A stretch of 64,000 nt of DNA from Paraburkholderia edwinii (GCF_019428685.1 NZ_CP080095.1:2356001-2420000), one strand, 5' to 3'. Positions 48,008-55,773 are shown, numbered from the stretch's first letter. Program-made: numbers and translations. Notes: generated by a model not told the origin, from the sequence alone.

Positions 48008-49078
48008 ATGAGAATTGCGCAGATCGCCCCCTTGACCGAATCGGTCCCGCCGAAGCTCTACGGCGGCACCGAGCGTGTCGTGTCGTACATCACCGAGGCG
48101 CTCGTCGACCTCGGCCACGACGTGACGCTCTTTGCAAGCGGCGATTCGGTGACGAACGCGAAGCTCGAAGCGGTCTGGCCGCGCGCGCTGCGCCTCGATC
48201 CCGGCATTCGCGACCGCGTCGCGCCGCATATGCTGCTGATGGAACTGGTGCGCCGCCAGGCCGATCAGTTCGACGTGCTGCATTTTCATATGGATTACTA
48301 CTCGTTCTCGGTGTTCAAGCGCCAGGAAACGCCGTTTGTCACGACGTTGCACGGCCGTCTCGATCTGCCCGAGCAGCAACCGGTGTTCGACACGTTCAAT
48401 ACCGCGCCCGTTATTTCGATTTCGAACGCGCAGCGCCAGCCGTTGCCGCAGGCGCGCTGGCTCACGACCGTCTACCATGGGCTGCCCGAGACGCTGTATA
48501 CGCCGCAGCCCGTCGAGCAGAAGTACCTCGCGTTTCTCGGCCGGATCTCGCCGGAGAAGCGCGTCGATACGGCGATTCGCATCGCGGGCCGCTGCGGCTT
48601 GCCGATCCGCATCGCGGCGAAAGTCGACGCGGCCGACCGCGAGTATTTCGAGCGCGATATCAAGCCGCTTCTCGAATTGCCGTACGTCGAATTCATCGGC
48701 GAGATCGCCGACGAGCAGAAGGCCGAATTTCTGTCGGGCGCGCATGCGCTGCTGTTTCCGATCGACTGGCCGGAGCCGTTCGGCCTCGTGATGATCGAGG
48801 CGATGGCGTGCGGCACGCCCGTGGTCGCGTTTAATCGCGGCTCGGTGCCTGAAGTGCTCGATGACGGCGTATCGGGTTTTATCGTCGAAGACGAGATCGG
48901 CGCGGTCGCGGCATTGAACCGCTTGCACAAGCTGCCGCGCGCCGGTGTGCGGCAACGCTTCGAAGAGCGCTTCACATCGCATCGCATGGCTCAGCAATAT
49001 GTGGATGCGTATCAGTCGGTGATTCGCGCGCAAAAGCGCTCGCGCTTCAAGGTGATCGATACGTCGACCAGCACGTGA
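48008..49078 (+). CDS. GT4-family glycosyltransferase
   Basis: 356 residues. MRIAQIAPLTESVPPKLYGGTERVVSYI is the N-terminal GT-B motif with the GGTER loop. YLAFLGRISPEKRVDTAIRIA opens the C-domain, and the conserved EX7E is in PEPFGLVMIEAMACGTPVV. Target and sugar are unknown. GGAGA lies just before the ATG at 48008. The position next to otsA and an unrelated ATPase gives no pathway hint; such enzymes are often found alone in Burkholderia genomes. Confidence 0.9.
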   Translation: MRIAQIAPLTESVPPKLYGGTERVVSYITEALVDLGHDVTLFASGDSVTNAKLEAVWPRALRLDPGIRDRVAPHMLLMELVRRQADQFDVLHFHMDYYSFSVFKRQETPFVTTLHGRLDLPEQQPVFDTFNTAPVISISNAQRQPLPQARWLTTVYHGLPETLYTPQPVEQKYLAFLGRISPEKRVDTAIRIAGRCGLPIRIAAKVDAADREYFERDIKPLLELPYVEFIGEIADEQKAEFLSGAHALLFPIDWPEPFGLVMIEAMACGTPVVAFNRGSVPEVLDDGVSGFIVEDEIGAVAALNRLHKLPRAGVRQRFEERFTSHRMAQQYVDAYQSVIRAQKRSRFKVIDTSTST

Positions 49079-49190
49079 TGTGACGCCGGCGGCGCGAGTG
49101 CGGCTACCCGGGACGAGAGGGTTCGGGCAGCCGCTGACGCGTTTGATGGGTGCCGGCGCGTGCCTTTAAGGAAAGTACTGCTACACCCGT

Positions 49191-49433
49191 TTAGCCATGT
49201 TCGCCAAAGCCGCAGCGGGTGGCGATATGCATCGACGATTGATCGCGCGGCAGAATATCCGTCATGGTTGGACGCTGGACTCGAACATCGTCATGCGGCT
49301 TGTGCTGATAAGAGGGCAGTCGGACACCCCGAACGGAATCTGTCGTTTTGAGGCGGTTCAATTCATCGACGAGCGATTGTGCGTTGCTGTTGTCTACGCG
49401 ACCGAACGCATACGAAGTATTTGAAACGTTCAT
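49191..49433 (-). CDS. Small protein of unknown function (MNVSNTSY-)
   Basis: 80 residues, unrecognised. The start at 49433 is chosen because GGAGA lies 8 nt upstream and because the segment GGAGA-TTTTGGAA-ATGAACGTTTCAAAT closely matches the start of the other small gene 415 bp away. The N-terminal 30 residues are Ser/Asn-rich and then helix-prone (NAQSLVDELNRLK); the rest is polar and basic. There is no signal peptide or membrane helix. Asn/Ser-rich N-termini with no signal peptide are common in type III secreted proteins, but this is only suggestive. Confidence 0.5.
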   Translation of the reverse strand: MNVSNTSYAFGRVDNSNAQSLVDELNRLKTTDSVRGVRLPSYQHKPHDDVRVQRPTMTDILPRDQSSMHIATRCGFGEHG

Positions 49434-49584
49434 TTCCAAAATCTCCATTCTGAAAAGACGGTTTCCCGATCCACTGCATCGCTGGGATCATGGGTTAGCT
49501 GATGGGGAGGGCGGCGTCGAAGCGAACACGGCCACCGTGTTGCGCCTGCCATGCGCGGCGTCGATACCTGCGCAAGCGCCAACG

Positions 49585-49848
49585 TCAGTATTGTGGCGCG
49601 CGAGTTTCAATGTATGCGGCGAGCCTGGCTGCGGTATATCGTGCGGCATCGTCCTTGCCCTTGTTACCCGACGGGCAACCCGCGATACCGCCCCCCGGGT
49701 CGGTGCAACCGCAACCGGAATGACGACGTTTCACTTCCGTGCGCTCATGGTGATGCTGGTCTCTGCCGTGCGGAATGCCATGCGGGGGCACCTGCGGGGT
49801 GAGCTGAACAGGGTGGCTGTTGAGCAACGGGAAATTTGAAATATTCAT
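49585..49848 (-). CDS. Small His/Gly/Cys-rich protein of unknown function (MNISNFPL-)
   Basis: 87 residues, unrecognised. GGAGG lies 8 nt before ATG 49848. The first residues MNISN mirror MNVSN of the neighbouring small gene, and the DNA around both start codons is clearly related, pointing to duplication of a short 5' module. The middle is His- and Arg-rich (QHHHERTEVKRRHSGCGC), then Gly-rich with a third Cys, and the end is an amphipathic helix (DDAARYTAARLAAYIETR). A TTCG-N16-TTCG element lies 95 nt upstream. Confidence 0.55.
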   Translation of the reverse strand: MNISNFPLLNSHPVQLTPQVPPHGIPHGRDQHHHERTEVKRRHSGCGCTDPGGGIAGCPSGNKGKDDAARYTAARLAAYIETRAPQY

Positions 49849-49942
49849 TTCGAAGACCTCCGGTTCGAGAAGGAAATATCAGCCTCTCCGCGATTCCAGA
49901 TGGAAAGGTGGAACGGTCGGCTCAGGTTGCTTCGTGGCGAAG

Positions 49943-49966
49943 CGAACCTGAATTGATTCTCGCGAA
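49943..49966 (-). promoter_or_regulatory. hrpII-like box (TTCG-N16-TTCG)
   Basis: On the minus strand TTCG, exactly 16 bases, TTCG, ending 95 nt before ATG 49848. This is the consensus recognised by HrpB-type AraC regulators in Ralstonia and relatives. A match by chance is expected about once per window, so this rests on location. Confidence 0.35.
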
Positions 49967-50079
49967 TCGTGGACTCCGGAGGCGCTATCGGGCTATGACC
50001 TGGGATATGACTTCGGGCGGGCAGCTGGGGCTATGACCCGGGCGATCACTTCAGGCGAAGCCGTGAGCCGGGCGCAAAC

Positions 50080-50113
50080 AAAACCCCACGCCTGCGCCAA
50101 ACGTGGGGTTGAT
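50080..50113 (-). terminator. Terminator of the SYLF-domain gene
   Basis: AACCCCACG and CGTGGGGTT form a strong stem around an 11-nt loop, followed by TTTTG on the minus strand, about 55 bp after the stop codon. Confidence 0.85.
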
Positions 50114-50166
50114 CTTCGATGTTCTGTCGCGTCGCGCCTGCGGTGCGCGACGGACGACGCGTCGCG

Positions 50167-50754
50167 TCAGATCTTCAGCTTCGATACTTTCGTGCCGGCC
50201 AGCGACACGTCGGCCATCAAGCCCGCATTGGTCAGGATGAACACCTCGACCGGGGCCGTTGCCGTGGTCGAATCGACCGCGCCGTTCGCGCCGACCTTCA
50301 CGAGCGCGACCGACGCATCGGCGCCGACCGACCAGCCGTCCGCGCTGCGGAAGCGATCGAGTGCATCCTGCGTCATGAAGCAGAAAATGATGGCCTTCGA
50401 TTGCGCGCCTGCTTGCAGACCAAACGAGCCCGACACGGTGCTGTAGTACCCGACCGAGCTGCCGCCCACGCGCAGCGCGCCTTCGCCGTATTGGCCGCCG
50501 ACGATGAAGCCGACCTGAAGCACGGAGGGGAAGACGAGTACGCCGCGCGACTTCGCGACCAGTTCGCGCGAACCGGTGACCGTGGAATAGAGCCGGGACA
50601 TCGTGCCGTCGACGCTCGCGTCGATCGACTGGCGCTTCGACATATCGGTCGCGGCCGATTCTCCCGACTTCCCGGTGGTGGTGCAGCCTGCCAGTGCAAG
50701 ACTTCCGAAAGCGAGCGCAGCGCTACTTTTTAGAATGAAGTTTCGTCTTTGCAT
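50167..50754 (-). CDS. SYLF (Ysc84)-domain lipid-binding lipoprotein
   Basis: 195 residues. The N-terminus MQRRNFILKSSAALAFGSLALAGC has both a twin-arginine-like start and a lipobox ending in Cys, so it is probably an exported lipoprotein. The SYLF domain follows: SKGVLVFP-type segment (here KSRGVLVFPSVLQVGFIVGGQYGEG), GYYSTVSGSFGLQAGAQSKAIIFCFMTQDAL, SVGADASVALVKVG and VEVFILTNAGLMADVSLAGTKVSKL. SYLF domains bind phosphoinositides or other lipids in eukaryotes; the bacterial role is unknown. It has its own terminator. Confidence 0.92.
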   Translation of the reverse strand: MQRRNFILKSSAALAFGSLALAGCTTTGKSGESAATDMSKRQSIDASVDGTMSRLYSTVTGSRELVAKSRGVLVFPSVLQVGFIVGGQYGEGALRVGGSSVGYYSTVSGSFGLQAGAQSKAIIFCFMTQDALDRFRSADGWSVGADASVALVKVGANGAVDSTTATAPVEVFILTNAGLMADVSLAGTKVSKLKI

Positions 50755-51116
50755 CGTTTTTCTCCATCGTGGTTCCGGGGATGCAGCCTCTCAGTACACG
50801 CGGGTTGCCGTTTAGTTATAACACACAGATGAGTAAAGAGTGCCTTTTGGGGGCTGCCCGCAGCGCCTTGTGTGATGGGCGTTTCCGGCCGTGAGGCCGG
50901 AACTTCGGGTAAATCTGACCTCGCAAATGACGCACACGGCATCGCCGCGCACCGCGGATTCGCATGGCGCGCGGCGCTTGCCGCAGCGGCTTTCCGCTGA
51001 TGATTGGCAGGCTACGCGACACCTGCAAAAGCGGGTGTTTTTACTGCGTTCGCACAACCTTGATGGCCCATTGAAATGATTTTGAAAGTGTTGCGGTTGC
51101 GCATCAGCGCGCGAGC
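50755..51116. other. Intergenic region with a perfect 8-bp hairpin (50883-50902)
   Basis: TTCCGGCC-GTGA-GGCCGGAA is a perfect stem with a GTGA loop but no T-run. The left part is the promoter side of the SYLF gene on the minus strand. Frames in this stretch are short and unlike proteins. Confidence 0.5.
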
Positions 51117-51659
51117 CTAGCGATTCGCTGTGCCTTTGCCCGATTGCTGGGATGAACCCGGCGATGGGCCCGGCACTGCGGCGCCCGATGTGACGTGACC
51201 TGCAACGTGATTCGTGACGTGACCCGCAACGTGACTCGCAGGCGGCCGGCGCAGCGCCCGCCGGATGCCGCCGATCAGCACGCCGATGACGAAGAGCGTC
51301 GCCGCCGGCACGACCCAGTAGCCTACGAAGGCGTGCCACAGGTACGAGGCGAGGGTCTTGCGCCGCAGGTTATATTCGTCGACCGCTTCCTGCTGGCGCG
51401 GCGCGTTCGCGGCGAGCACCTCCGCCGGACAGCCGGCGTCGCGCGCGACCTCGGGCTTGCCGTGGCACCGTGCCGGCGCACCGGCGGCACGCTGCGCGTC
51501 GGTGAACTGCCAGCTTGTGAGTGCATTGTTCAGGTCGACCCGGTTATAGGCCATCTCCTCCTGAATCTCGCGCACCGCGACAATCCCCACCGGCACCGAC
51601 CAGAAGATGATCGTGACGAGCCAGCGGCGCAGCCATCGATTCTTGTGTCTCCCAACCAT
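51117..51659 (-). CDS. Hypothetical membrane protein with repeat-expanded C-terminus
   Basis: 180 residues with two membrane helices: WLVTIIFWSVPVGIVAV near the start and a second, YWVVPAATLFVIGVLIGGI, after a 75-residue loop containing two Cys (RCHGKPEVARDAGC), so the loop is probably periplasmic. GGAGG lies just before ATG 51659. The C-terminal tail holds an 8-residue repeat (HVAGHVTN/S) made by a 24-bp DNA repeat at 51190-51237. Not recognised as a named family. Confidence 0.7.
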   Translation of the reverse strand: MVGRHKNRWLRRWLVTIIFWSVPVGIVAVREIQEEMAYNRVDLNNALTSWQFTDAQRAAGAPARCHGKPEVARDAGCPAEVLAANAPRQQEAVDEYNLRRKTLASYLWHAFVGYWVVPAATLFVIGVLIGGIRRALRRPPASHVAGHVTNHVAGHVTSGAAVPGPSPGSSQQSGKGTANR

Positions 51660-51887
51660 TGTTGCCTCCGTGCATGCGCTTCGGCATACGACCAAGCGGG
51701 CGGCCCTTGCTGGTGTGTCGGCTTGTCTTTTGTATTGCGTATTGTGGGCCGTCTGTGCCGCCATCATAGAAGAAAACGGACGCGGCGTAACTTGGCGATC
51801 TCAGGGGGAGCGCAAATGCTTGCGGGTGCAACGAAGATGATCCATCGGACATAAGCGCGCCGGTTGACGCGCGGGCATCACGCTCGT

Positions 51888-51987
51888 GCGGGACGCTCAG
51901 GCAGGACCCTCAGGCAGGACGCTCAAGCAGGACGCTCAAGCAGGACGCTCAAGCAGGACGCTCAAGCAGGACGCTCAAGCAGGACGC
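51888..51987. repeat. 13-bp tandem array (GCAGGACGCTCAA units)
   Basis: Seven full contiguous units and a partial eighth, the central ones identical. The core AAGCAGGACGC is shared with the 14-bp array at 1151-1190. Units touch each other, so it is not a CRISPR array. Confidence 0.9.
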
Positions 51988-52017
51988 GATGCATGCGGGC
52001 GCGAAGCGAGCGGCCAA

Positions 52018-52079
52018 CCGGCGCGTTGCGCGAACGCGCCGGCTCAGGCCCGGCGATCCGCCTGGTCTGCGCCAGGCGG
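52018..52079. terminator. Two perfect hairpins downstream of the PsiF gene
   Basis: CCGGCGCGTT-GCGCG-AACGCGCCGG (52018-52042) and CCGCCTGG-TCTGCG-CCAGGCGG (52058-52079) lie 18-80 bp past the psiF stop on its minus strand. Neither has a T-run; they may stabilise the 3' end of the RNA or be REP-like. Confidence 0.4.
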
Positions 52080-52097
52080 CGGATTAGCCCTTGCTTT

Positions 52098-52394
52098 CTA
52101 GCCCTTGTTGCTCAGGCAGGTCTTCATGAACGCCTTGCGGTCGTCGCCTTTCTTGTCGCCGGCCTGGACGTTGCACGCCTTCATCTTTTCCTGCTGTGTC
52201 ATCGGCGCCGAAGCGGCCATTGCCGACGATGCCGACAGGCAGTTCTTCATAAACGCCTTGCGGTCATCGCCTTTCTTGTCGCCCGCCTGCTTGTTGCACA
52301 TCGTCATTTTGTTCTGCTGGCTGTTTTCGGCGAAAGCGGGTGCCGCGAGCAGTCCGCCAAGCACGAGTGCGGCGATTGCGGATTGGATCTTCAT
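52098..52394 (-). CDS. psiF: PsiF-repeat periplasmic protein
   Basis: 98 residues. A signal peptide (ALVLGGLLAAPAFA) is followed by two near-identical PsiF repeats, CNKQAGDKKGDDRKAFMKNC and CNVQAGDKKGDDRKAFMKTC, each with two Cys. The DNA of the two repeats is also nearly identical, so the duplication is recent or under conversion. PsiF is named for phosphate-starvation induction in E. coli; its biochemical function is unknown. GGAGG precedes the ATG. No Pho box is obvious in the 300 bp upstream. Confidence 0.9.
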   Translation of the reverse strand: MKIQSAIAALVLGGLLAAPAFAENSQQNKMTMCNKQAGDKKGDDRKAFMKNCLSASSAMAASAPMTQQEKMKACNVQAGDKKGDDRKAFMKTCLSNKG

Positions 52395-52692
52395 GGGACC
52401 TCCATCGGTTATCGGTTATTCGTCGTTATGTGACCCGGGGCCAAGGCGTCCGGCTGGTTGACTACGCCATCGTATTGAATGGTAATTGTCAGAACGGGCA
52501 AACGGGCGCGCCGGTTGACGGTTATGTGCGCCGGCGGGGCAGGTGTTTCCCTGGTATTTGGGTAAAGCGAGTATGGCGGCATGCCTGAACGCACAATCTG
52601 AACGTCGCGCTATACCGCGTCTCTGCTCATTCGCTTATTTGCTCATTTAAGCATTCATCCATTCACTCGCTTTCCCGATAAGGAGACTCGCG

Positions 52693-52989
52693 ATGCATTA
52701 CCTGTTGATGTACGACCTCGTCGACGATTACCTCGAGCGGCGCGGCGAATATCGCGCCGAGCATCTGAAGCTCGCATGGGAATCGGCCGGGCGCGGCGAA
52801 CTGCAACTCGGCGGCGCGGTCGGCGAACCGGTCGACCTGGCGGTGCTGCTTTTCAGCAGCGAGTCCTCGAAGGTGGCCGAAGACTTCGCGAAAGCCGATC
52901 CGTATGTCCGTTCGGGGCTCGTCAAGCGCTGGCGCGTGCGTCCGTGGACAACGGTAGTCGGTGAGGATGCCGCAACTCCTGTGCGTTGA
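52693..52989 (+). CDS. YciI-family protein
   Basis: 98 residues. MHYLLMYDLVDDYLERRGEYRAEHL carries the conserved His (R-x-x-H) of the YciI fold; DLAVLLFSSES and FAKADPYVRSGLVKRWRVRPW complete it. The family is a ferredoxin-like dimer with a His-Asp active site; function is mostly unknown. AAGGAG lies 8 nt before the ATG. It stands alone between repeat-rich regions. Confidence 0.92.
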   Translation: MHYLLMYDLVDDYLERRGEYRAEHLKLAWESAGRGELQLGGAVGEPVDLAVLLFSSESSKVAEDFAKADPYVRSGLVKRWRVRPWTTVVGEDAATPVR

Positions 52990-53824
52990 AAGCGGAGCAA
53001 GTGGAGGCTCGCGGCTTGCACGCCGTCATTCACGATTTGCGTTCATCGTCAGGATGACGATCGGGATAGGCTCATGAGCGCCGCGCATATCGGCTGGCCC
53101 ATCGGCAATGAAGCGGCGGCAATGAAGCGGCGGCAATGAAGCCGGCGGCAATCGCAGCGGAGGCATTCGCAGCGGCGGCAATCGCAGCGGAGGCAATCGA
53201 AGGCAATCGAAGCGTCGGCGCAAAACGCGCACTCGCGAGCCGCGGTAGCGATGCGCGAACGAGTCGACAAACGCATCGACAAACGCACCGGCAAGCGAAA
53301 AGCATCTCGCCGAAATGAGCCATGAAAGCAGCACGCAAACGGCATGCGTCACGAAGCGTATGAATCGCGCAACGCCTGTGTTGCGCGCCGGTCGCAAAGT
53401 GGGTTGTGCGGCGGATCAGGGCATCGTTTGAATAAGTTAAACGAAGAAGCGCCCGGACGAACGGATGCGAGCCGCGAAGTTCGCGTTCGCTGCAACAGAA
53501 TGCGCGACGTTTCCGTGACAAATGCGCGCAAAACATCCGGGCAAACAGGACAAGATTGTTTCTATCCGTAACACTTGCCCACGCCACATTCATGCTTACC
53601 CTGGTAATGGTATGCTTCGTGCACAAATTCTCCCATGCATGAGTGAGACCACGTTTCGTGCGCGCTAATTGGGAAAACACGCACTGGCGCCGTGCGCCAT
53701 GCGCTTTCTTCGCAATGCAGCCGGAACGGAAAACATATTGTGCAAACCGGGGGCGCTTACACGAGCCATAGAAGTTCGTGACGGCCCAAAGCCGCGGCCT
53801 GGCCTGGCCCGCGTGGAGAAATGC
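52990..53824. other. Gene-free region with a 15-bp tandem array (53104-53217)
   Basis: About eight degenerate units of the form GGCAATGAAGCGGC / GGCAATCGCAGCGGA. Minus-strand frames through it give Pro/Leu/Arg repeat peptides and are rejected. The last 250 bp before the domesticated transposase gene are richer in AT (53560-53640) and probably carry its promoter; I could not pick a clear hexamer pair. Confidence 0.5.
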
Positions 53825-55456
53825 ATGTTTTTCGATGAGCTAAGCAATGACGAATGGGCACGTTTGTCCGCGCTCGTTTCCGATGAGCCAGCCGTCCGGT
53901 TGAATCGCCGTGGACGGCCCCGGGCCGAACCACGTATCGTCGCCAACGCCGTGTTGTGGATTCTCACTACCGGCGAACCCTGGTCGAAGCTGCCGGGACG
54001 TTATCCGTCCGGCCCGACCTGCCGCCGCCGTTTCGAAGAATGGCAGGCAAATGGAACCCTGATTGAAATGGTTCGTCTGCTGTCCGAGACGGGCCGTGCG
54101 TTCGCGTATATCCCTGAACCGACTCCGCCCGCCGCGGCGAAGCCGGCGCCTGAAGTCGAGCAGCAGCCGAAACCGCGCGACGACACCGTGCGCGGCGTCT
54201 ACTGGAAGAGCCCCGAGTCGTGGCAGGCGTCGAGCGCCGCCACGGGCGTTACGAACGGCTGGCGCCCGCTGGGCGCCATGGCCGATATCACGCGCCAGCT
54301 TGCCGGCGGGGTCGACCCGCAAACGTTGTCGGAAGACACGGCACCGCCGGCCCATGCCGCTGCGTCGGGCGCCGCTGCGTCGAGCTCGCTTGCCGAGGGC
54401 GTGGCGCGCGAAGCCAAACCCGCGCACGCGGCGCATGCGCATCCGCAACACCCGATGCTTGACACGCGCGTCGAACGCGACGCGCGATATGGCGCGGCAT
54501 ACGACGCCGAGTCGGACGGTGCATCGTCGGGCGAGTCGCAGTTCGACGGTTCGCGATTCAACGATCACCTGAACGGTGCCCGCCCGTTCGACGGTCAAAC
54601 TAGCGCTTACGCGATCGACACGCGTTCCGATGACCGTTCGTTCGACGGCCACGAAGACCCCTACGCTCAGGCCTACGCGGGCCACGCGCAACACGATGCC
54701 GGCTTGGACGACGACTGGGGCCACAGCCGTCAGCACGACCTCGCGAACTATCACGCACCGCTGTGGATGAATCTCGCGATGCCGGGCGGCGCGCAGTTCG
54801 ACGACGAACGCGGCTATGTGATTTACGTTGTGGCCGAACGGGTCGCAAGCTCGATGTATCGTGCATGGGCCGAGATCATGAGAGACGGACGTCGCATCGA
54901 GCGCTCGGGCCTGATCGGCCCGCGTTTCGAAGACGACGAGGCAGCGCGCCGTTTCGCGCTCGAATGGGCGACCGACTGGATCGATCGCGAATGCGGCGAG
55001 TTGGCTGCGCACGCGTACGGCGACGGTGGCGCAGCAGTGGCCGAGCATGCCCGCGTGGCGAACCATGCATCCGCGAATGCCACTACGAACGGCATGCAGC
55101 AGAGCGTCGCCGGACTGGCGGGCAATGCGCCGGGGCAGGCGATGTCTCAAGCAGCGCAGGCGCCCGTGACGCGCGCGATGCCGGAGTCGGCCGCGGTGAA
55201 GAACTCGTTGCCGGCCGGCGCGAACCGCAATGGCAACGGTAGTGTTAACAGCGGCAGCGGCAACGGCGGCGCGAACGGCAGCGGTAGCGCCAATGGCTCC
55301 GCGCAATCGTCGGGCACGTCGTCATACCCGCAGCATGCAAACGCACATCGCATGCAATTGCGCCGTTATCCGAGTGAAGGCAGCAACAACACGTCGAACG
55401 ACAAAACGACGGACCGCTTTCCGCCGACGCGCAAACTCCTGTCGCACGCGCGCTGA
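53825..55456 (+). CDS. Protein with IS5-type transposase DNA-binding domain fused to a Burkholderia-specific C-terminal region
   Basis: 543 residues. Residues 1-80 match the DUF4096/IS5-type transposase N-terminal helix-turn-helix: MFFDELSNDEWARLSALV, GRPRAEPRIVANAVLWILTTGEPW, and RYPSGPTCRRRFEEWQANG. There is no DDE catalytic domain. A His/Asp/Ala-rich middle (FDG repeats) follows, then a compact domain, RGYVIYVVAERVASSMYRAWAEIMRDGRR with FALEWATDWIDRE (about residues 330-400), and a Gly/Asn/Ser tail. GGAGA precedes ATG 53825. It looks like a domesticated transposase domain, perhaps a regulator; it is convergent with the exopolysaccharide gene manC. Confidence 0.75.
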   Translation: MFFDELSNDEWARLSALVSDEPAVRLNRRGRPRAEPRIVANAVLWILTTGEPWSKLPGRYPSGPTCRRRFEEWQANGTLIEMVRLLSETGRAFAYIPEPTPPAAAKPAPEVEQQPKPRDDTVRGVYWKSPESWQASSAATGVTNGWRPLGAMADITRQLAGGVDPQTLSEDTAPPAHAAASGAAASSSLAEGVAREAKPAHAAHAHPQHPMLDTRVERDARYGAAYDAESDGASSGESQFDGSRFNDHLNGARPFDGQTSAYAIDTRSDDRSFDGHEDPYAQAYAGHAQHDAGLDDDWGHSRQHDLANYHAPLWMNLAMPGGAQFDDERGYVIYVVAERVASSMYRAWAEIMRDGRRIERSGLIGPRFEDDEAARRFALEWATDWIDRECGELAAHAYGDGGAAVAEHARVANHASANATTNGMQQSVAGLAGNAPGQAMSQAAQAPVTRAMPESAAVKNSLPAGANRNGNGSVNSGSGNGGANGSGSANGSAQSSGTSSYPQHANAHRMQLRRYPSEGSNNTSNDKTTDRFPPTRKLLSHAR

Positions 55457-55773
55457 ACCGCAGGTGACCTCAAGCGCCGGCGACAACCGGTAGGTAATTC
55501 AAGCGACTTCAAGCGACAATCGCGCCGCGGACCTGTTCTGGCCCGCGGCGCGATTTTCTTTGGATTCCCGCTTTTGTTGAACCTTGGTTGAACCTTGGCT
55601 TTCAGCCTGGCGCACACCACTCGTGCAACGAGGAAAGCGAGCGCGCGTGTAAGAACGACCTGGCCACAAGTCTCAACGCGCCAAGGGCAACAAAGGGCAA
55701 CGGGCAACGCGCTAACAGCAAAGCAACAAGCAGCAGCCAAGGCCGCCGCCCGCGCGCCGCCCAATCACTCGCC
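55457..55773. other. Intergenic region between convergent genes, with short repeats
   Basis: Holds the terminator at 55518-55562, a TTCAAGCGAC repeat (55498-55516), a 12-bp repeat of TTGAACCTTGG (55576-55600) and GGGCAAC repeats (55684-55712). No gene. Confidence 0.6.
55518..55562 (+). terminator. Terminator of the transposase-domain gene
   Basis: AATCGCGCCGCGG and CCGCGGCGCGATT form a perfect 13-bp stem around a 12-nt loop, followed by TTCTTT. Confidence 0.85.

Larger units (their letters stand above)
49079..50166. other. 1.1-kb gene-poor segment holding two related small genes
   Basis: Apart from the two small minus-strand genes listed separately and the SYLF terminator at 50080-50113, I see no convincing gene. 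The plus-strand frame 49348-49839 lacks a ribosome binding site and any family match. A bulged 13-bp hairpin (49922-49951) lies upstream of the second small gene. Codon choice in this segment is less GC3-rich than in the core genes around it. Confidence 0.5.
51660..52097. other. Gene-free region between the membrane protein and the PsiF gene
   Basis: Contains the 13-bp tandem array (51888-51987) and two strong hairpins (52018-52042 and 52058-52079). The overlapping plus-strand frames reading through the array (for example 51864-52433) give repetitive Gln/Arg peptides and are not genes. Confidence 0.6.

Noticed and set aside
49348..49839. 163-residue plus-strand frame in the gene-poor region
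   Set aside because: No ribosome binding site, no family match, and it overlaps two better supported minus-strand small genes.
51888..51987. Possible CRISPR array
   Set aside because: Units are 13 bp and contiguous, with no spacers and no cas genes nearby.
51864..52433. 189-residue plus-strand frame through the 13-bp array and opposite psiF
   Set aside because: Repetitive Gln/Ala/Gly/Arg peptide from the array and then a shadow of psiF.
53026..53397. 123-residue minus-strand frame in the 15-bp array
   Set aside because: Peptide is driven by the repeat; no ribosome binding site.
53825..54064. Active insertion sequence of the IS5 family
   Set aside because: Only the DNA-binding domain matches; no DDE domain, terminal inverted repeats or target duplication is visible.
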